Source: Crotalaria pallida (Eukaryota > Streptophyta > Magnoliopsida > Fabales > Fabaceae). Taken from it: 64,000 nucleotides of DNA. The stretch covers positions 26,740,001 through 26,804,000 of the forward strand of contig CM075655.1 in NCBI GenBank assembly GCA_037953625.1, given 5' to 3'. The translations under genes were made by a program, and so were the position numbers. Of this stretch, positions 12,478 to 23,651 are shown in pieces. Position 1 is the first letter of the stretch. Each line of letters opens with the position of its first letter. The notes beneath the pieces are model-generated. The model searched no databases. It worked only from the letters and a program-made list of their open reading frames with translations, and was not told where the DNA came from.

Positions 12478-12540
12478 ACTGAGCTGGAATATACACCAGG
12501 ATTGGCCGAGCAGGATTACTCTCCCTCACAGGGAGAGTAG
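12478..12540 (+). CDS. Short conserved reading frame after acceptor-like site in LTR C2
   Basis: This is the counterpart of 1877-1939. It begins two bases after CTTACCATTTTTCAG (AG at 12474-12475) and reads TELE through AEQDYSPSQGE to TAG. Alignment to C1 is ungapped and the stop position is shared. It has no start codon, so it would need an upstream exon. The function is unknown. Confidence 0.3.
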   Translation, partial: TELEYTPGLAEQDYSPSQGE

Positions 12541-12954
12541 GGTTTATATGGGATTAGTACATCTTTTAGGGACCTAAGCCTCTTATGTTTTGATGTGTAT
12601 GTGTTGTGTATACCTTTTTGAATAAGGCTTAGGATGACTTTATTTTGCTAAGCTTTAAAACTTGGATTTATGTTATTCAAGCTTTTTAATTCTGCTGCTA
12701 CTCTGAAATACTTAATGCACTTAAATATGTGAAGCTCATTGGGCCTTGTCATGATTCATATATCGGGAATGAAGCCCTGCTGGCTACTGGTTGTACATAA
12801 TTGATAATGTTTTCACAGGTCAAATTTTGGATTAGTCCGAAAAACAAACAAAACTCCGTCCGTTTGACGGGCGATTTTATTAAATTAAAAAGGAATTTTT
12901 AAGTACGTATTTTAATTATGGGGTATTTAATGGAAATATATCCTAGGTGTTACA

Positions 12955-13819
12955 CAAAACAAGACATAAATTGGCCAGATATATGAATTTGAAATAAAAC
13001 GCAATCAAACACATGATTTAGAAACGGAAAAACATCAATTCGTGAAATCAATAAACTAATCCATACAAATTCACCAATTTATAACACAAGGGTTTTAGTT
13101 ACACATCATGAAAATAAGAACAAAAGTAATAGAAGAATGCATGATTACCATGGAAAAGCCTTGGATCTTCCAATCCTTGATCTTCTCCTCTTCTAAAACT
13201 CTCTAAAATTATGTAATCTTCCTCTCTCTCTCTCTCTAATGACTTCTAATGGCTGTCTAACCTAATTCTAAAATGTATATTTAAAAGATAAAACTAATCC
13301 TAATTGAATTGGAGCAAAACTGATCCGAAAGTGGCCCAATTGGGCTTTCTCGTATCTGACAGCAACTTCGACACTGATTTTGACCCCAAAAATGGACGAA
13401 TTTGAGCAAGGCTATTTCTGGAAAAGTTGTATATCTTTTCCTTAGCTTTAAAATGATACCAAGATTTCCTCATTTGGATAAGCGTAGCTCAAGTTATGGT
13501 CAAAATACCGAACATCATCACTTTCACGCACTATGCGCACCTGGGCATGCGGGACTGATTTCGGCTCCGTTTTGCTTCGTTCTTGCGCCATTTTCAAGGT
13601 CTTTTCATCCTCTTTCATGCTCTATATTTATTTTCTTCATTTAAGCTCCGAAAGTACCTAAAAAAACCCAAAACAGATCAAAACATTCAAAGGATTCTAA
13701 ATTACCTAACTTCCTAAAAACTATACAAAAAATCCTAAATTTACAAGAGAAACAAGCCAAATCCATAATATAAGGGAGTCTAAATCATACTCAAAACATC
13801 ATATATTAGACCCAAATCA
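12955..13819 (-). repeat. Truncated LTR-like remnant (family I)
   Basis: The sequence has the texture of a plant LTR read on the minus strand: it would start TGATTTGGGTCTAATATATG at 13819, and a TC microsatellite lies near 13217-13238. No matching left terminus or target duplication can be found, so it is probably truncated by neighbouring events. Short frames here (for example 13402-13644) have no recognisable product. Confidence 0.4.
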
Positions 13820-15153
13820 GTGCTAAATGTGGTTGATGATTATTATTGCATACATTTACATTTACATTGTGCATTTATTTATTCTCTATTTATTATGTGT
13901 ATAGAATTGCTTATCCCTGTGCCCTTGTAGGTGATATCACGTTACATCGCTTGCATCGAGATCCGGCCACTTCTAAGTGGCATATGGATCTACGAGGATC
14001 ACCGAGTGGTATTTGAGGGTGAGGTAGAGATTACCTTCTATCACCCCAACCCGCTGATTCGGTTTCGTCCTTGTAGGTTTAGGATTCCCATCATATACAC
14101 TATGCATGTACAACCCTTTTACACTTACCATGGACCACCTCCCACACGACCAGCTCGCTCATATCACAGTTTTCGATTCCGACCTACCCACTCACACCCT
14201 TTTACTTCTAGAGTCATCCGAGAGGAGACTCCCCCATCTGTTCCGAGGAGTCCTATTAGGGTCTCGCCTTCACCAGACCCTGTACCCAGTGGTAGGGTAC
14301 CCACTCCATCGGATGAGATTGAGGAGGACCCCGTCGAGGACGAGAGCGGAGGCGAGCCTGTCGTGCATTCTATCGGGAGTCAGTGGAGGGACGATGATCC
14401 CTAGGTATGTGCATAGGGTAGATGATGAGGATCAGGGATCCGGTGTGTTTGCTGCTGAGGAGGAGATACTGCTGCTGATGATTGATGGTGACTACTACTG
14501 CCACTTCTACTAGAGGACTACTACTACTACTACTACTTCTACCAGTGCTATGTGACCAGCTTTAGAGTTTCATATTTTGACATGTATATATATTATAGAT
14601 ATTCCTTTCGAAAACTCTAGAGTTATGGTCTATTTTTGATGTATATATATATATATATACATAGCCTTTGGACTTGTACTGGGATTTGGAGATTTTCACT
14701 ACTGAACTATGCATTTCCTATCTTTTCTATATATGAAATCTATGTTATATTACAACTTACTACATAGTTCTATTATTTCCGCATACTCTGATATTGATTT
14801 AAAAAGGAATTCGGCTATGATATTTTAAAATGGTATCAGTTCTTTGGAATGAAATAATGGATGGCATCCCTCAGGTTTCATTATATGAAATGTAATATAT
14901 TTTACTTTAAAGAAGAATGCTATCTAAGCTTTGTGAAACAAATTCTTGAGTAAAGCAAATGTCGAATCCAATTTTAAAGTAATATGTAATTTATTCTCCA
15001 AATATCCTATCTTTTGGTTTGTGCACCTGCTTCTTGGGAAAATAAAAAGGAAAATTTTAGTCCTTTATTTTCTAATACTAAACATGTCCATATAATTACG
15101 GGCAATAGTAAATTTATTGTATTAATTACTCGGAGAATTTTGAGGGTGTCACA
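13820..15153 (+). repeat. 5' LTR of B+, truncated at its start
   Basis: Only the last 1.3 kb is present. It corresponds to 59120-60200 of the B- LTR read on the minus strand, and ends GAGGGTGTCACA at 15153, five bases before the primer site. It contains the acceptor-like CCCTTGTAG (ending 13930), the LTR reading frame, a CTA trinucleotide run (about 14512-14540) and a TA microsatellite (14642-14659). The promoter half is missing. Confidence 0.8.
13931..14404 (+). CDS. LTR-embedded protein, B family (B+ copy, ATG lost)
   Basis: The frame is open for about 157 codons after CCCTTGTAG|GTG. The ATG used in the B- and G copies is ATA here, so without an upstream exon this copy cannot start. The layout is: N-terminal domain of about 60 residues (IRPL..G.W.YEDHR.V.EGEVE.TFYHPNP, then RFRP.RFRIP.IY.MH), a Pro/Arg/Ser-rich linker (HGPPPTRPARS, about residues 70-110), and an acidic tail ending GSQWRDDDP. 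Copies occur at 59567-60037, 23652-24140 and 29825-29968. Against B-, 27 aligned codons from 13988 show 12 synonymous and 4 amino-acid-changing differences. I do not recognise the family. Confidence 0.55.
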   Translation: MISRYIACIEIRPLLSGIWIYEDHRVVFEGEVEITFYHPNPLIRFRPCRFRIPIIYTMHVQPFYTYHGPPPTRPARSYHSFRFRPTHSHPFTSRVIREETPPSVPRSPIRVSPSPDPVPSGRVPTPSDEIEEDPVEDESGGEPVVHSIGSQWRDDDP

Positions 15154-15158
15154 TTGAG

Positions 15159-15170
15159 TGGTATCAGAGC
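15159..15170 (+). promoter_or_regulatory. Primer-binding site, initiator Met-tRNA type (B+)
   Basis: TGGTATCAGAGC starts five bases after the LTR end and is the reverse-transcription primer site. It is identical to those of LARDs A1 and A2 and of element E. Confidence 0.9.
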
Positions 15171-15406
15171 AAAAGTCAGATCCTGTAGTAGTTGAAGTAG
15201 TCCCAGAAAGGTAGTCATCAACATCAAGCAGGTATCCACAGGGTATATTTATTGTTTTTGAATGTTGGTATATTTCTTGAATTGAGCAATAGATACAAAA
15301 TTGAATGCTTTGTTTGGAGTTATTGTTAAAGCCTTAGCATAGGTTGTGTGATGAATGTTTCTTTAGTCCATCATATGTGACCATAAGCCCATAGTGCAGG
15401 TCTATT

Positions 15407-18400
15407 ATGACGACTAGAAATCAAAATCATACTAACGAGATGTTAGAAAGAATCACCGCTGTGTTGGAGTCTATGCAGCAACGACAACAACAACAATCTC
15501 AGCAACCACCGCAACTAGTTAATCCACCTCATCAGTGTAATGTTGGTAATGTCGAGGCTAAGAGTTTGGCGGATTTTAGGAGTTGTAATCCACCTATGTT
15601 CGAAGGAGGATTTAAGCCTGAGGAGGCTAATAAGTGGATTCATACTATGGATAAAGTTTTCAGAACATTAGACTACACAGAAGCTCAAAAGGTGGCATAT
15701 GTAGTTTATATGTTAGAAGACAAGGTTGAGAATTGGTGGAACCATACCATTCAGCTCCTGCATTATGAAGGAAGGGATGTAAACTGGGGTGTGTTTATGG
15801 AGAAGTTTCTCAATAAATACTTCCCAGAAGATTTGAGAAGAAAGAAGGAAGTTGAGTTCTTGCAGCTGAAGCAAGGAGACATGAGTGTGGGTAAGTACGC
15901 AGCTAAGTTTGAGGAGTTGATGAAGTACTCTCCATATTACCAGAACAATCCAGATGAAAGAAGTAAATGTATCAAGTTTGAAGGTGGCTTGAGGCCTAAA
16001 CTGAAATCTATTTTCAGTTATCAACGGATTCAGAGCTTTCCTGCACTAGTGGATATGTGTAGGATGTATGAGGATGACAAAAAGGCAGAAGGGTTGCAAG
16101 CATCGGAGAAGAAAGACAATCAGAGTTATGGACCTCAGAGACGCAAAGATTTCAACAATCGAGGCAAGGGACCATATGATTGCCGAGGAAAAGGCAAGGG
16201 AAAAGTTGGAGGATATGATAGAAGTAAGTTCCGGAGTGAGGCTCCCTATTGTGACAAGTGCAAGCGCCGCCATTATGGTCGTATATGTTGGGAGACAAGT
16301 GGCTGCTTCAATTGTGGAAAGCCGGGACATTTTGCGAAGGACTACAAGGAACCGGTCAAAACCAATTCGAAGGGGGCAGCTGATAAGTCTGTGGTTCAAG
16401 GCAGAGTTTTCACGCTTAGTGGTGTGGAAGCAAGCCAATCCTCTGATCTTGTGCAAGGTAATTACTTGCTGAATGGTCAATCTTGCCATGTGTTGTTTGA
16501 TTCTGGTTCAACGCATTCATTTGTTTCTTATGAATGTGTAAATCGATTGAGGTTACCCATGTCTGAATTGCCTTATACTCTTAAAGTAGAAACCCCTACT
16601 AATGCTCCTGTAGTTATTTCTAGAGCATGTCTTAACTGTTGTATAGAAGTGTTAGGACAAATCTCTAGGGTAGATTTGATCTGCCTACCCTTATCGCAAT
16701 TGGATGTGATCTTGGGGATGGACTGGTTAAGCCGAAACCAAGTGACCATTGATTGTGATGAGAAGATAGTTATCTATAAAGACCCAAAACCTTCAAGCTA
16801 TATGTGTTTGTTCAACACTGAAGTAGAAGAAAATGGCCCAAGGATTGAAGAGATTCCCGTTGTCAAAGATTTTCCTGAGGTATTTGCTGACGAGATACCG
16901 GGTTTGCCACCAAAGAGAGAGATTGAGTTTGGAATCGATTTAGTTCCGGGGGCTGGTCCCATTTCTATTGCTCCTTATAGAATGGCACCACCGGAAATGG
17001 CTGAGATGAAAAAGCAAATTGAGGAGTTATTGCAGAAGCAGATGATCTGACCAAGTGTGTCTCCTTGGGGTGCTCCGGTTTTATTTGTCAAAAAGAAAGA
17101 TGGTAGCATGAGGATGTGTATCGATTACCGACAGCTGAATAAGGTCACAATTAAAAACAAGTATCCTTTACCAAGGATAGATGACCTTATGGATCAAGTT
17201 CGAGGGGCTTCAGTATTTTCTATGATTAATCTGAGGTCGGGGTACCACCAGATCAGGATCAGAGAAGAGGATATCTCTAAGACTGCATTTCGATCTCGAT
17301 ACGGACATTATGAGTATGTTGTGATGCCGTTCGGATTGACTAATGCACCAGCTATTTTCATGGACTACATGAATCAAATCTTTAGACCCTATTTAGATTC
17401 ATTCGTGGTTGTGTTCATCGATGATATCCTAATTTATTCCAAAAGTTCGGAGGAGCATGCTGAAGGACCTAAAGGAGAAGCAATTGTACGCCAAACTTGA
17501 AAAGTGTGAGTTCTGGCTGGAGGAAGTTAAGTTTTTAGGACATGTGATATCAAACAAGGGAATAGCTGTTGATCCGGCGAAAGTGAGTTCAGTTCTACAA
17601 TGGGAACAATCGAAGTCGGTCACGGAAGTGAGAAGTTTTCTTGGTTTGGCTGGGTACTACAGAAGATTCATAGAAGGTTTCTCAAAGATTGCGCTACCGT
17701 TGACAAAGTTAACTTGGAAAGACCAACCATTTATATGGGATGAGAAGTGTGAAAGGAGTTTCCGAGAGTTGAAGGAAATATTGACATCATCTCCTGTGTT
17801 GATTTTGCCTGATCCATAGAAGAATTTTGAGGTGTACTGTGATGCATCAAAACAAGGACTTGGGAGTGTGTTGATGCAAGATGGAAAGCTAGTAGCTTAA
17901 GCCTCGAGACAACTAAAGGTTCATGAAATGAACTACCCAACTCATGATTTAGAGCTGACAGTTGTTGTTTTTGCTCTAAAGATTTGGAGGCACTACCTCT
18001 ATGGCACTACGTTTCGGGTATTTAATGACCATAAGAGTTTAAAGTACCTTTTCGATCAGAAAGAGTTGAACATGAGGCAACGTCGATGGATGGAGTTCTT
18101 GAAGGATTATGAGTTTGAGCTTCATTACCATCCTGGGAAGGCAAATGTTGTGGCGGATGCATTGAGTCGAAAAGCAATGCATATCAGTTTGATGATGGTC
18201 AAAGAAGCTGCGTTGATAGAAGAATTTAGAGATTTGAGCTTGACAATGCAAGTGGAGCCGACAAGTATCAAGATGGGAATGTTGCAAATAGCAAATGAAT
18301 TCTTGAAAAGGATTCGAGAGTTGCAACAAGAAGATGATGAGCTTAAGGAAAAGAGGAGGCTTATGGAGGAAGGCAAAGAGTTAGAATTTCAAGAAGGGAA

Positions 18401-19445
18401 GGATGGAATTCTTCGCTTCAGAACAAGGATTTGTGTGTCCAATAATTTTGAAGTAAGGAGAATGATTCTGGATGAAGCGCATAAGAGCAAGATGAGTATG
18501 CATCCGGGAGCTACCAAAATGTACCAGGATTTGAGGAAGATATTTTGGTGGCCTGGTCTTAAGAAGGATGTAGCAAAGTATGTAGCGTGCTGTTTGGTGT
18601 GTTAGAAGGCTAAGGTGGAACACCAAAGGCTAGGAGGAGAATTATTTCCCTTAGAGATTCCGCTATGGAAATGGGATAGTATCTCAATGGATTTCGTGTC
18701 CGGTTTGCCAAGGACAGCTACTGGTCATGACTCAATCTGGGTGATTGTAGATCGCTTGACGAAGTCAGCGCATTTTATTCCAGTAAATGTGCGCTATTCT
18801 TTGGAGAAACTCACTCAGTTGTATATCAAAGAAGTAGGTCGTCTGCATGGTGTGCCATCAAGTATCATGTCAGATTGTGATCCAAGATTTACATCGAAGT
18901 TTTGGCAGAATTTTCATAAAGCTCTGGGTTCAAGGTTGAAGTTGAGTTCTGCTTATCATCCTCAGACTGATGGTCAAACGGAAAGGACTATTCAGTCATT
19001 AGAGGATATTTTAAGATCTCGTGTTTTGGAAGGTCAAGGAAGTTAGGAACAAATGTTGTCGCTCGTGGAATTTACTTACAACAATAGTTATCATATGAGC
19101 ATTGAAATGACACCATTTGATGCTCTATATGGGAGAAAGTGTCAGACTCTGCTGTGCTGGTTTCAAGTGGGGGAGAGTTCTCTTATTGGTCCGGATTTTG
19201 TGCAAGAGACAACTGAGAAGATTAAGATGATACAAGAGAAGATGAGAACTGCTCAGAGCCGGCAGAAGAGTTATGCTGATCGGAGAAGAAAACCATTAGA
19301 ATTTGCCGAAGGTGACCATGTTTTCATTAGAATAGTACCAACAAAAGGTGTTAGTAAAGCTTTGAAAACCCAAAAATTATCACCTAAGTTTATTGGTCCC
19401 TACCAAATTCTTAAAAGAGTTGGTTCAGTAGCTTATCAATTAGCC
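15407..19445 (+). pseudogene. Gag-pol polyprotein of B+, inactivated
   Basis: The first 547 codons are open. They contain a retrotransposon gag domain (about 60-225), two zinc knuckles (Cys282-Cys294 and Cys300-Tyr313, the second lacking its last Cys), an aspartic protease (FDSGSTHSF, Asp365) with ILGMDWL at 435, and the start of reverse transcriptase. A TGA at about 17048 replaces a conserved Arg. Reverse transcriptase continues with FIDDILIYS, but the first catalytic Asp is Asn (MINLRSGYHQI, about 17222). A deletion and frameshift at about 17460 follows, then in-frame stops near 17817, 17898, 18603 and 19046. RNase H spans about 17830-18180. The integrase keeps its HHCC region and the DDE core, including SMDF and GQTERTIQSLED. 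The frame is cut at 19445 by an insertion and resumes at 21732. Confidence 0.92.
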
Positions 19446-19470
19446 TTACACTACAAAAAAAAGTAGAATA

Positions 19471-19902
19471 AGTAGCGCATATATTTTGTAGCGTTTTTGG
19501 AATAAATGCTACAAATGCTAATTCTAATATTTTTAGTAGTGCTTAATTTAATAAATGCTACAGAATATGAAAACTTTTGTAGCACTTATACAGAAAAGTG
19601 CTACTATTAAGTTATCATAGAATTTAAAAAAAAATTCTTCAATATTTGTAGCATTTTTACTTATAAGCGCTACGAATATTTTATATAATTTGTAGCGCTT
19701 ACTCAATAAACGCTACTAATTATTAAACTAATTCGTAGCACTTCTTTAACAAATGCTACTAATTAGTTACTCTAATTTTTTTTTATAATTAATTTTTAGT
19801 TATTTGTAGCACTTATTTAACAAATGATACTAATAAGTTACTCTATTTTTTTTTAAAATAATTTTTAGTTATTTGTAGCGCTTACAAATATGAGCGCTAC
19901 TA
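19471..19902. repeat. Subterminal array of eight short inverted repeats
   Basis: Eight copies of GTAGC(A/G)(C/T)TT..(A)A.GCTAC, each 24-28 bp and able to fold on itself, are spaced through AT-rich DNA. Subterminal arrays like this bind transposase in CACTA elements. Here they occur on the left side only. Confidence 0.6.
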
Positions 19903-20502
19903 ATCCTATAAATTGAATCACCCGTGAAATGATAAGAAAGAAATAAAATTATTCGTTCCCGTTTTTAGAAACTAATCATTGTTTTTCTCCCCACTCTTAG
20001 AGATCGTGTACGTAGTTGCCTTTCTACCTTCTCACTTCTGCTCCGCTGCTTTGCTTCCGCTGCGTTGCTTCCACTCGCGATTCCCTACTGCTGTGTTTCC
20101 TTTGCCCGCTGCTGTGCTCGATTGCCGCCGCCGCTGCTACGCTCGATTGCCGCCGCCCCTGCTGCTGCGCTCGATTGCCGCCACCGTTGCCAACGGTTCG
20201 CGCTCCCCCACCGCTGCCCTGCTGCTGCGATTCCCTTCCTTTGTTGCTGCGATTCCTTTGTAAGCAATTTTTCCTTGCTTAATTTGTGTTTTTTAGCGAT
20301 GTTCATATGGCTGATTTGCAGAGAGATTGGCTTGCCCTTTGCATAGGTTTTAGGTTTTTCCTGAGGATTTCTTATCCTATTCTTGTAATATATTCTTACA
20401 TTTTCTGTACAATAATCATCAATGTTAGTCTCAATTATCAAGAAAACTACATCATATGGATTTATAGTGACATATCTCAAAAGTTTAATTGTATGGACTT
20501 AC

Positions 20503-20874
20503 GTTGAGAAGGAGGTGGAGGTTGAAACCAGGTTATATTGAGAAGTCTGTAGTCACCCACTAAGGTATGATCTAGTTTAACCTTGTGCTGTAAAAGCAAA
20601 GAGTTTATTCTAGATGCTTCATTGGAAGAGAAACTGGTCCCTTTACGTGGAGTAATATCCATTGATAAATTCAATGTCAATATGCTGGGCATATAAAAGT
20701 TGATGACTTGCACTTGACTAGTTTTGAGCCCAAGCTAGGTGGCAAATTCATCAGGAAAAACACCCCAGTTGGGATTTTGAGAGATGTTCAAAAGAAGAAT
20801 GTCTACCTTTATGGGATAAGCACAGTGGCAACCTTTACTCCCTCGTTTCAAAACCATGTCTTGTTTACAACAAT
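20503..20874 (-). pseudogene. Captured exon of an ALE2-like receptor kinase ectodomain
   Basis: On the minus strand a 372-bp exon lies between the acceptor TTCTCTTCCAG and the donor CAAC|GTAAGT, and both its ends are phase 1. It encodes CC.QDMVLKRGS.GCHCAYPIK at the start, the middle part INFY, and VGDYRLLNITWF followed by PPPPSQ at the end. From memory, this matches the extracellular region of ALE2-type receptor-like kinases. One in-frame TAG (20735-20737) interrupts it. Introns and splice sites are retained, so the piece was copied from genomic DNA and is not a retrocopy. No kinase domain is present. The remaining sequence of the insertion (20880-21670) holds no other exon I recognise; a possible short exon lies at about 21674-21727. 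Confidence 0.6.
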
Positions 20875-21731
20875 CTGGAAGAGAATAAAAATAATCAAAT
20901 ATGTGAGTATCACCTTCAGGTTCCAAAGCTCAAAAGAATCATAACTGATAATGTAGTTATTAGAATAATGGAGTAATGGGCATATATTCACAGCAAAATC
21001 TGGCTCACAGGAGGAGGGCTTCCTAAATTGTTATAAATGATCTGTCACATGTATACTCAACCAATGTGAAACTTTAACACTTATTAAAACTTAAGTCTCC
21101 CCCTTCATGCCCAAGTCTAGATATCATTCAGGAGCGTGAAGTTTGCAAAAATAAACATCTATGGTTACCCAACATCAAAAATAGCTTAGTACTGGTACCA
21201 TTACCATATTAGAAAGATCATATGATGTAGTTTTCTTATCCTATTCATGTTTGGTTTATATTGTTAACTTAAATTTATGCTCCGTGCAAACTAATGGATT
21301 ACACATACAGATCAGAATATTGAATAGCAAAATGGTGTCAAGAGTCAAGAGTCAAGAGCCTTAACATTAGTTTGTGCTGCTCCATAGTTATAATTAATAC
21401 ACGCACATACATAACATGATATTGACACTGGTGCCAAGACCCAAGAGCATGTTTCTTTTTCCATATATATATATAATATCATCATCAACAGCTACGACGT
21501 TAGTTGACTGATCTTGAAAGTATATATGATCTATCTATCTACTTGCTTAGTTTTGAGTGCAAACAGAAAATGAATATCAGAATCTGCATGACAAGGAAAT
21601 TTATTGGTTGATCCTCCAAGAAATAATTACAGTGTTCAGATCAATGACATTTATAATTTCACGTATTTTCAGGTGTTGCGAACTGCTTTGAGCAACAGGC
21701 TAGCAAAAGTGCAAGGCTAGCTTTCAGGTAA

Positions 21732-22019
21732 TTACCCCCATCTTTAGCTAATCTTCATAACGTGTTTCATGTGTCTCTGTTGAAAAAGTATGTTTATGAT
21801 CCCACCAGTGTTCTTAGAATTCAATCTGATGACCTAGAAATACGAGAGAATCTAACCTTTGAAGCTATGCCTATCCGCATTAAAGATCGAAGAGTGAAGC
21901 AGCTTAGAGGGAAGGATATTTTTTTGGTCAAAGTTATTTGGATTTGTGGAGATGTCATGGAAGCATCTTGGAAATTAGAGGATAAGATGCGTCAGGACTA
22001 TCCTGAGTTGTTCGTATAA
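21732..22019 (+). pseudogene. C-terminal end of B+ polyprotein (chromodomain-like)
   Basis: Coding resumes after the CACTA-like insertion with PPSLANLHNVFHVSLLKKYV, continues through RIKDRRVKQLRGKDI and ends WKLEDKMRQDYPELFV. This is the integrase C-terminus with the chromodomain-like tail of Tekay/Del-type chromoviruses, which is thought to steer integration to chromatin. This part is free of stops. The equivalents are 26582-26852 (element E) and 62445 onward (B-). Confidence 0.85.
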
Positions 22020-22022
22020 GTT

Positions 22023-22061
22023 GAATTTCGGGGACGAAATTCCTTGTAAGGGGGGGAGTAG
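22023..22061 (+). promoter_or_regulatory. Stem-loop plus polypurine tract of B+
   Basis: GAATTTCG (22023-22030) pairs perfectly with CGAAATTC (22035-22042) around GGGA, six bases before the polypurine tract AAGGGGGGGAGTAG (22048-22061). The tract primes plus-strand DNA synthesis. The stem-loop recurs in E, B- and the LARDs with changed but still paired arms. Confidence 0.75.
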
Positions 22062-23289
22062 TGTAACACCCCAAAATTTTAATCCCTGATTAATGAAATG
22101 TTAATTATAAAGTTTATTTATAATTAATTATTTTTATTCTAATCCTTGATTAAAATTTGTGTTTAGGTTATCAGTAAATGTTTGAAATGTGTGAATATGA
22201 TTTGGTGATTATTCTCTAGATGAAAATAAATATTTGCATGTTAGTCCCTGCTTTGGGACCTAGAAGTAATTCTAGGAAAGATTTTGGAGGAAAAGAAAAT
22301 AAAATAAATATTTTTCAAAAATTGACCAAAATACTCGAGTATTTCTGGGAAGAGTCGAGTATTCTGGTCAGAGTTAAACGAGTTAGTGCATTTTGGTGAG
22401 TCACCACCAACGATTCTCCACCGTTGACACGAAAACACCTCCATATATAACACGTCCCATAGCCTTCGGGTCGCTGTGCATGGCCATCTAATCCATGTAT
22501 TTAAACACGACTGTTGATGGGAATCAACCATTTTGGCAAATTGTTGAAGAACTAGTGCATTAGGGTTCTTGAGTTCGCTTAATCGATTCTCCCTCTCTGT
22601 TTTGATTCGAGTCACAAATCATACACCAATACAAAGCTCACATCTCGAGCTTTGTATAGACACAAAAATTGTGAGCTGAAAGTTCGTATATTGGAAGAAT
22701 CGAGGCTTGGAAGTTGGAGTTCGTTTGCTGTCAATAGTCTCCGGAGCTTACTTTGGTCATTGATTCTGGTAAGCTCACGCACCCTCTGAGTCTCAAACTT
22801 GTTTCTCTAGTTAGTATGTGTTGTAGAGAATCTAGAGAAACTAATTTCCCCAATTCTTATTGTTGTTTCATGTGTCAACCAATTCGGTTTTAGTGCTCCG
22901 CTCAAACTGCTTTGCATGTTGGTGCTTGAAGTGGTTTTCTGCGTTGTGGAGCTTTCCTTTCCAAATTTTCTGTTAGTACACGTCTGAGAGGTAAGGGGAA
23001 AGCTTTCTATTCACTAGATAGAGTATGAATTGAATGAATTTGTTTAGAGAGCCACCAAGAGGCTCTAAGGGCTTAGATTGAATAGGGAAATTGGTTTGGA
23101 GACCAACCTGTGCTCTAAAATGGTTTTGAGCAAGTTTTACATGTTGCATGCAAGCTATTTGGAACTTAAAAACATGAGTATTCTGAGTATTATGCAAATT
23201 GGTATGTTGAGTTGTGAATTTTCTATGTTTTATGCATAATCTTGTGAATCTCTATGAATTCGGTAATTTGATGTGTTCTAAGTGCTTGA
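22062..23289 (+). repeat. 3' LTR of B+, first 1.2 kb
   Basis: Starts TGTAACACCCCAAAATTTTA right after the polypurine tract and matches the B- LTR read from 62402 leftward. It is interrupted at 23290 by element E. It contains TAATCCCTGATTAA and TAATCCTTGATTAA palindromes near the start, one ACTCGAGT and one near-copy (22334-22364), a TATA-like box (22498) and a donor-like site (22991). Confidence 0.85.
22498..22506 (+). promoter_or_regulatory. TATA-like box of B+ LTR
   Basis: TATTTAAAC lies 436 bp into the LTR. B- has the same TATTTAAACG 426 bp into its LTR (61972-61981), in sequence that has otherwise diverged. A second candidate, TATATAA at 22444, is not shared. It would set the transcription start about 490 bp before the donor-like GAG|GTAAGGGG (GT at 22991). 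Confidence 0.5.
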
Positions 23290-23651
23290 TGTGACGACTC
23301 GACTTTCTATTCTAAATAAAATATTTATACTAAAAAATATGACCATTTTTTTTCATTTATTTTTCCTTTTATCATAAGTCAAGTCATCATCCATTTCAGT
23401 TCTTGCGGAAAACATTCAAAATCTCATAAAGGAAAACATCAACTTTATATTTCTTCTTGAAGTAGAAAATACATATTCATTACATCAAAAGTTAACAACA
23501 TTAAACTTAACTTAAATACTCTAGGTCATTACATTATATTACAGCAAAACTTATAACAACCTAGAGCAATAGGTTCGAAACTCAAAACATAACATAAGTA
23601 AGAGAAACCTGATGAGTTGCACTATCCACATTCCACCATCCAGAACTCAAC

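Larger units (their letters stand above)
11477..12954 (+). repeat. 3' part of a family-C LTR (C2), host of LARD A1
   Basis: This ends CTAGGTGTTACA at 12954. From the acceptor-like CTTACCATTTTTCAG onward it matches LTR C1 read on the minus strand. The 5' part is missing because LARD A1 is inserted at 11476/11477; the flanking GTAGT (11477-11481) is the expected target duplication, with its partner outside the window. The element to which C2 belongs cannot be identified here. Confidence 0.7.
19449..21731. mobile_element. CACTA-like DNA transposon insertion carrying host gene fragment
   Basis: The insertion begins CACTACAAAAAAAA and is flanked by the 3-bp duplication TTA (19446-19448 and 21732-21734), as expected for CACTA elements. 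The uninterrupted coding sequence before and after fits an insertion between Leu and Pro codons of the integrase. Next to the left end are eight short GTAGC..GCTAC inverted pairs (19471-19902), typical of subterminal repeats. The right end (TTTCAGGTAA) shows no inverted copy of the left terminus, so the element is either damaged or the match to CACTA is only at one end. No transposase is present. A GC-rich stretch with repeated GCTCGATTGCCGCC (about 20114-20190) and an RLK exon (20503-20874) lie within. Confidence 0.6.
13820..23289 (+). mobile_element. Chromovirus B+ (Ty3/gypsy, Tekay/Del-like), decayed
   Basis: Order on the plus strand: 5'-truncated LTR (13820-15153), Met primer site (15159), gag-pol with stops and a deletion (15407-22019), polypurine tract (22048-22061), start of the 3' LTR (22062). 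The 3' LTR is interrupted at 23290 by element E, and its remainder lies beyond the window. A 2.3-kb CACTA-like insertion splits the integrase. The minus-strand element at 57726-64000 belongs to the same family, from matching LTR and integrase sequence. Confidence 0.9.

Noticed and set aside
19979..20346. Pro/Ala/Leu-rich frames in several phases in the CACTA-like insertion
   Set aside because: They come from the GC-rich repeat GCTCGATTGCCGCC; three frames are open at once, and no domain is visible.
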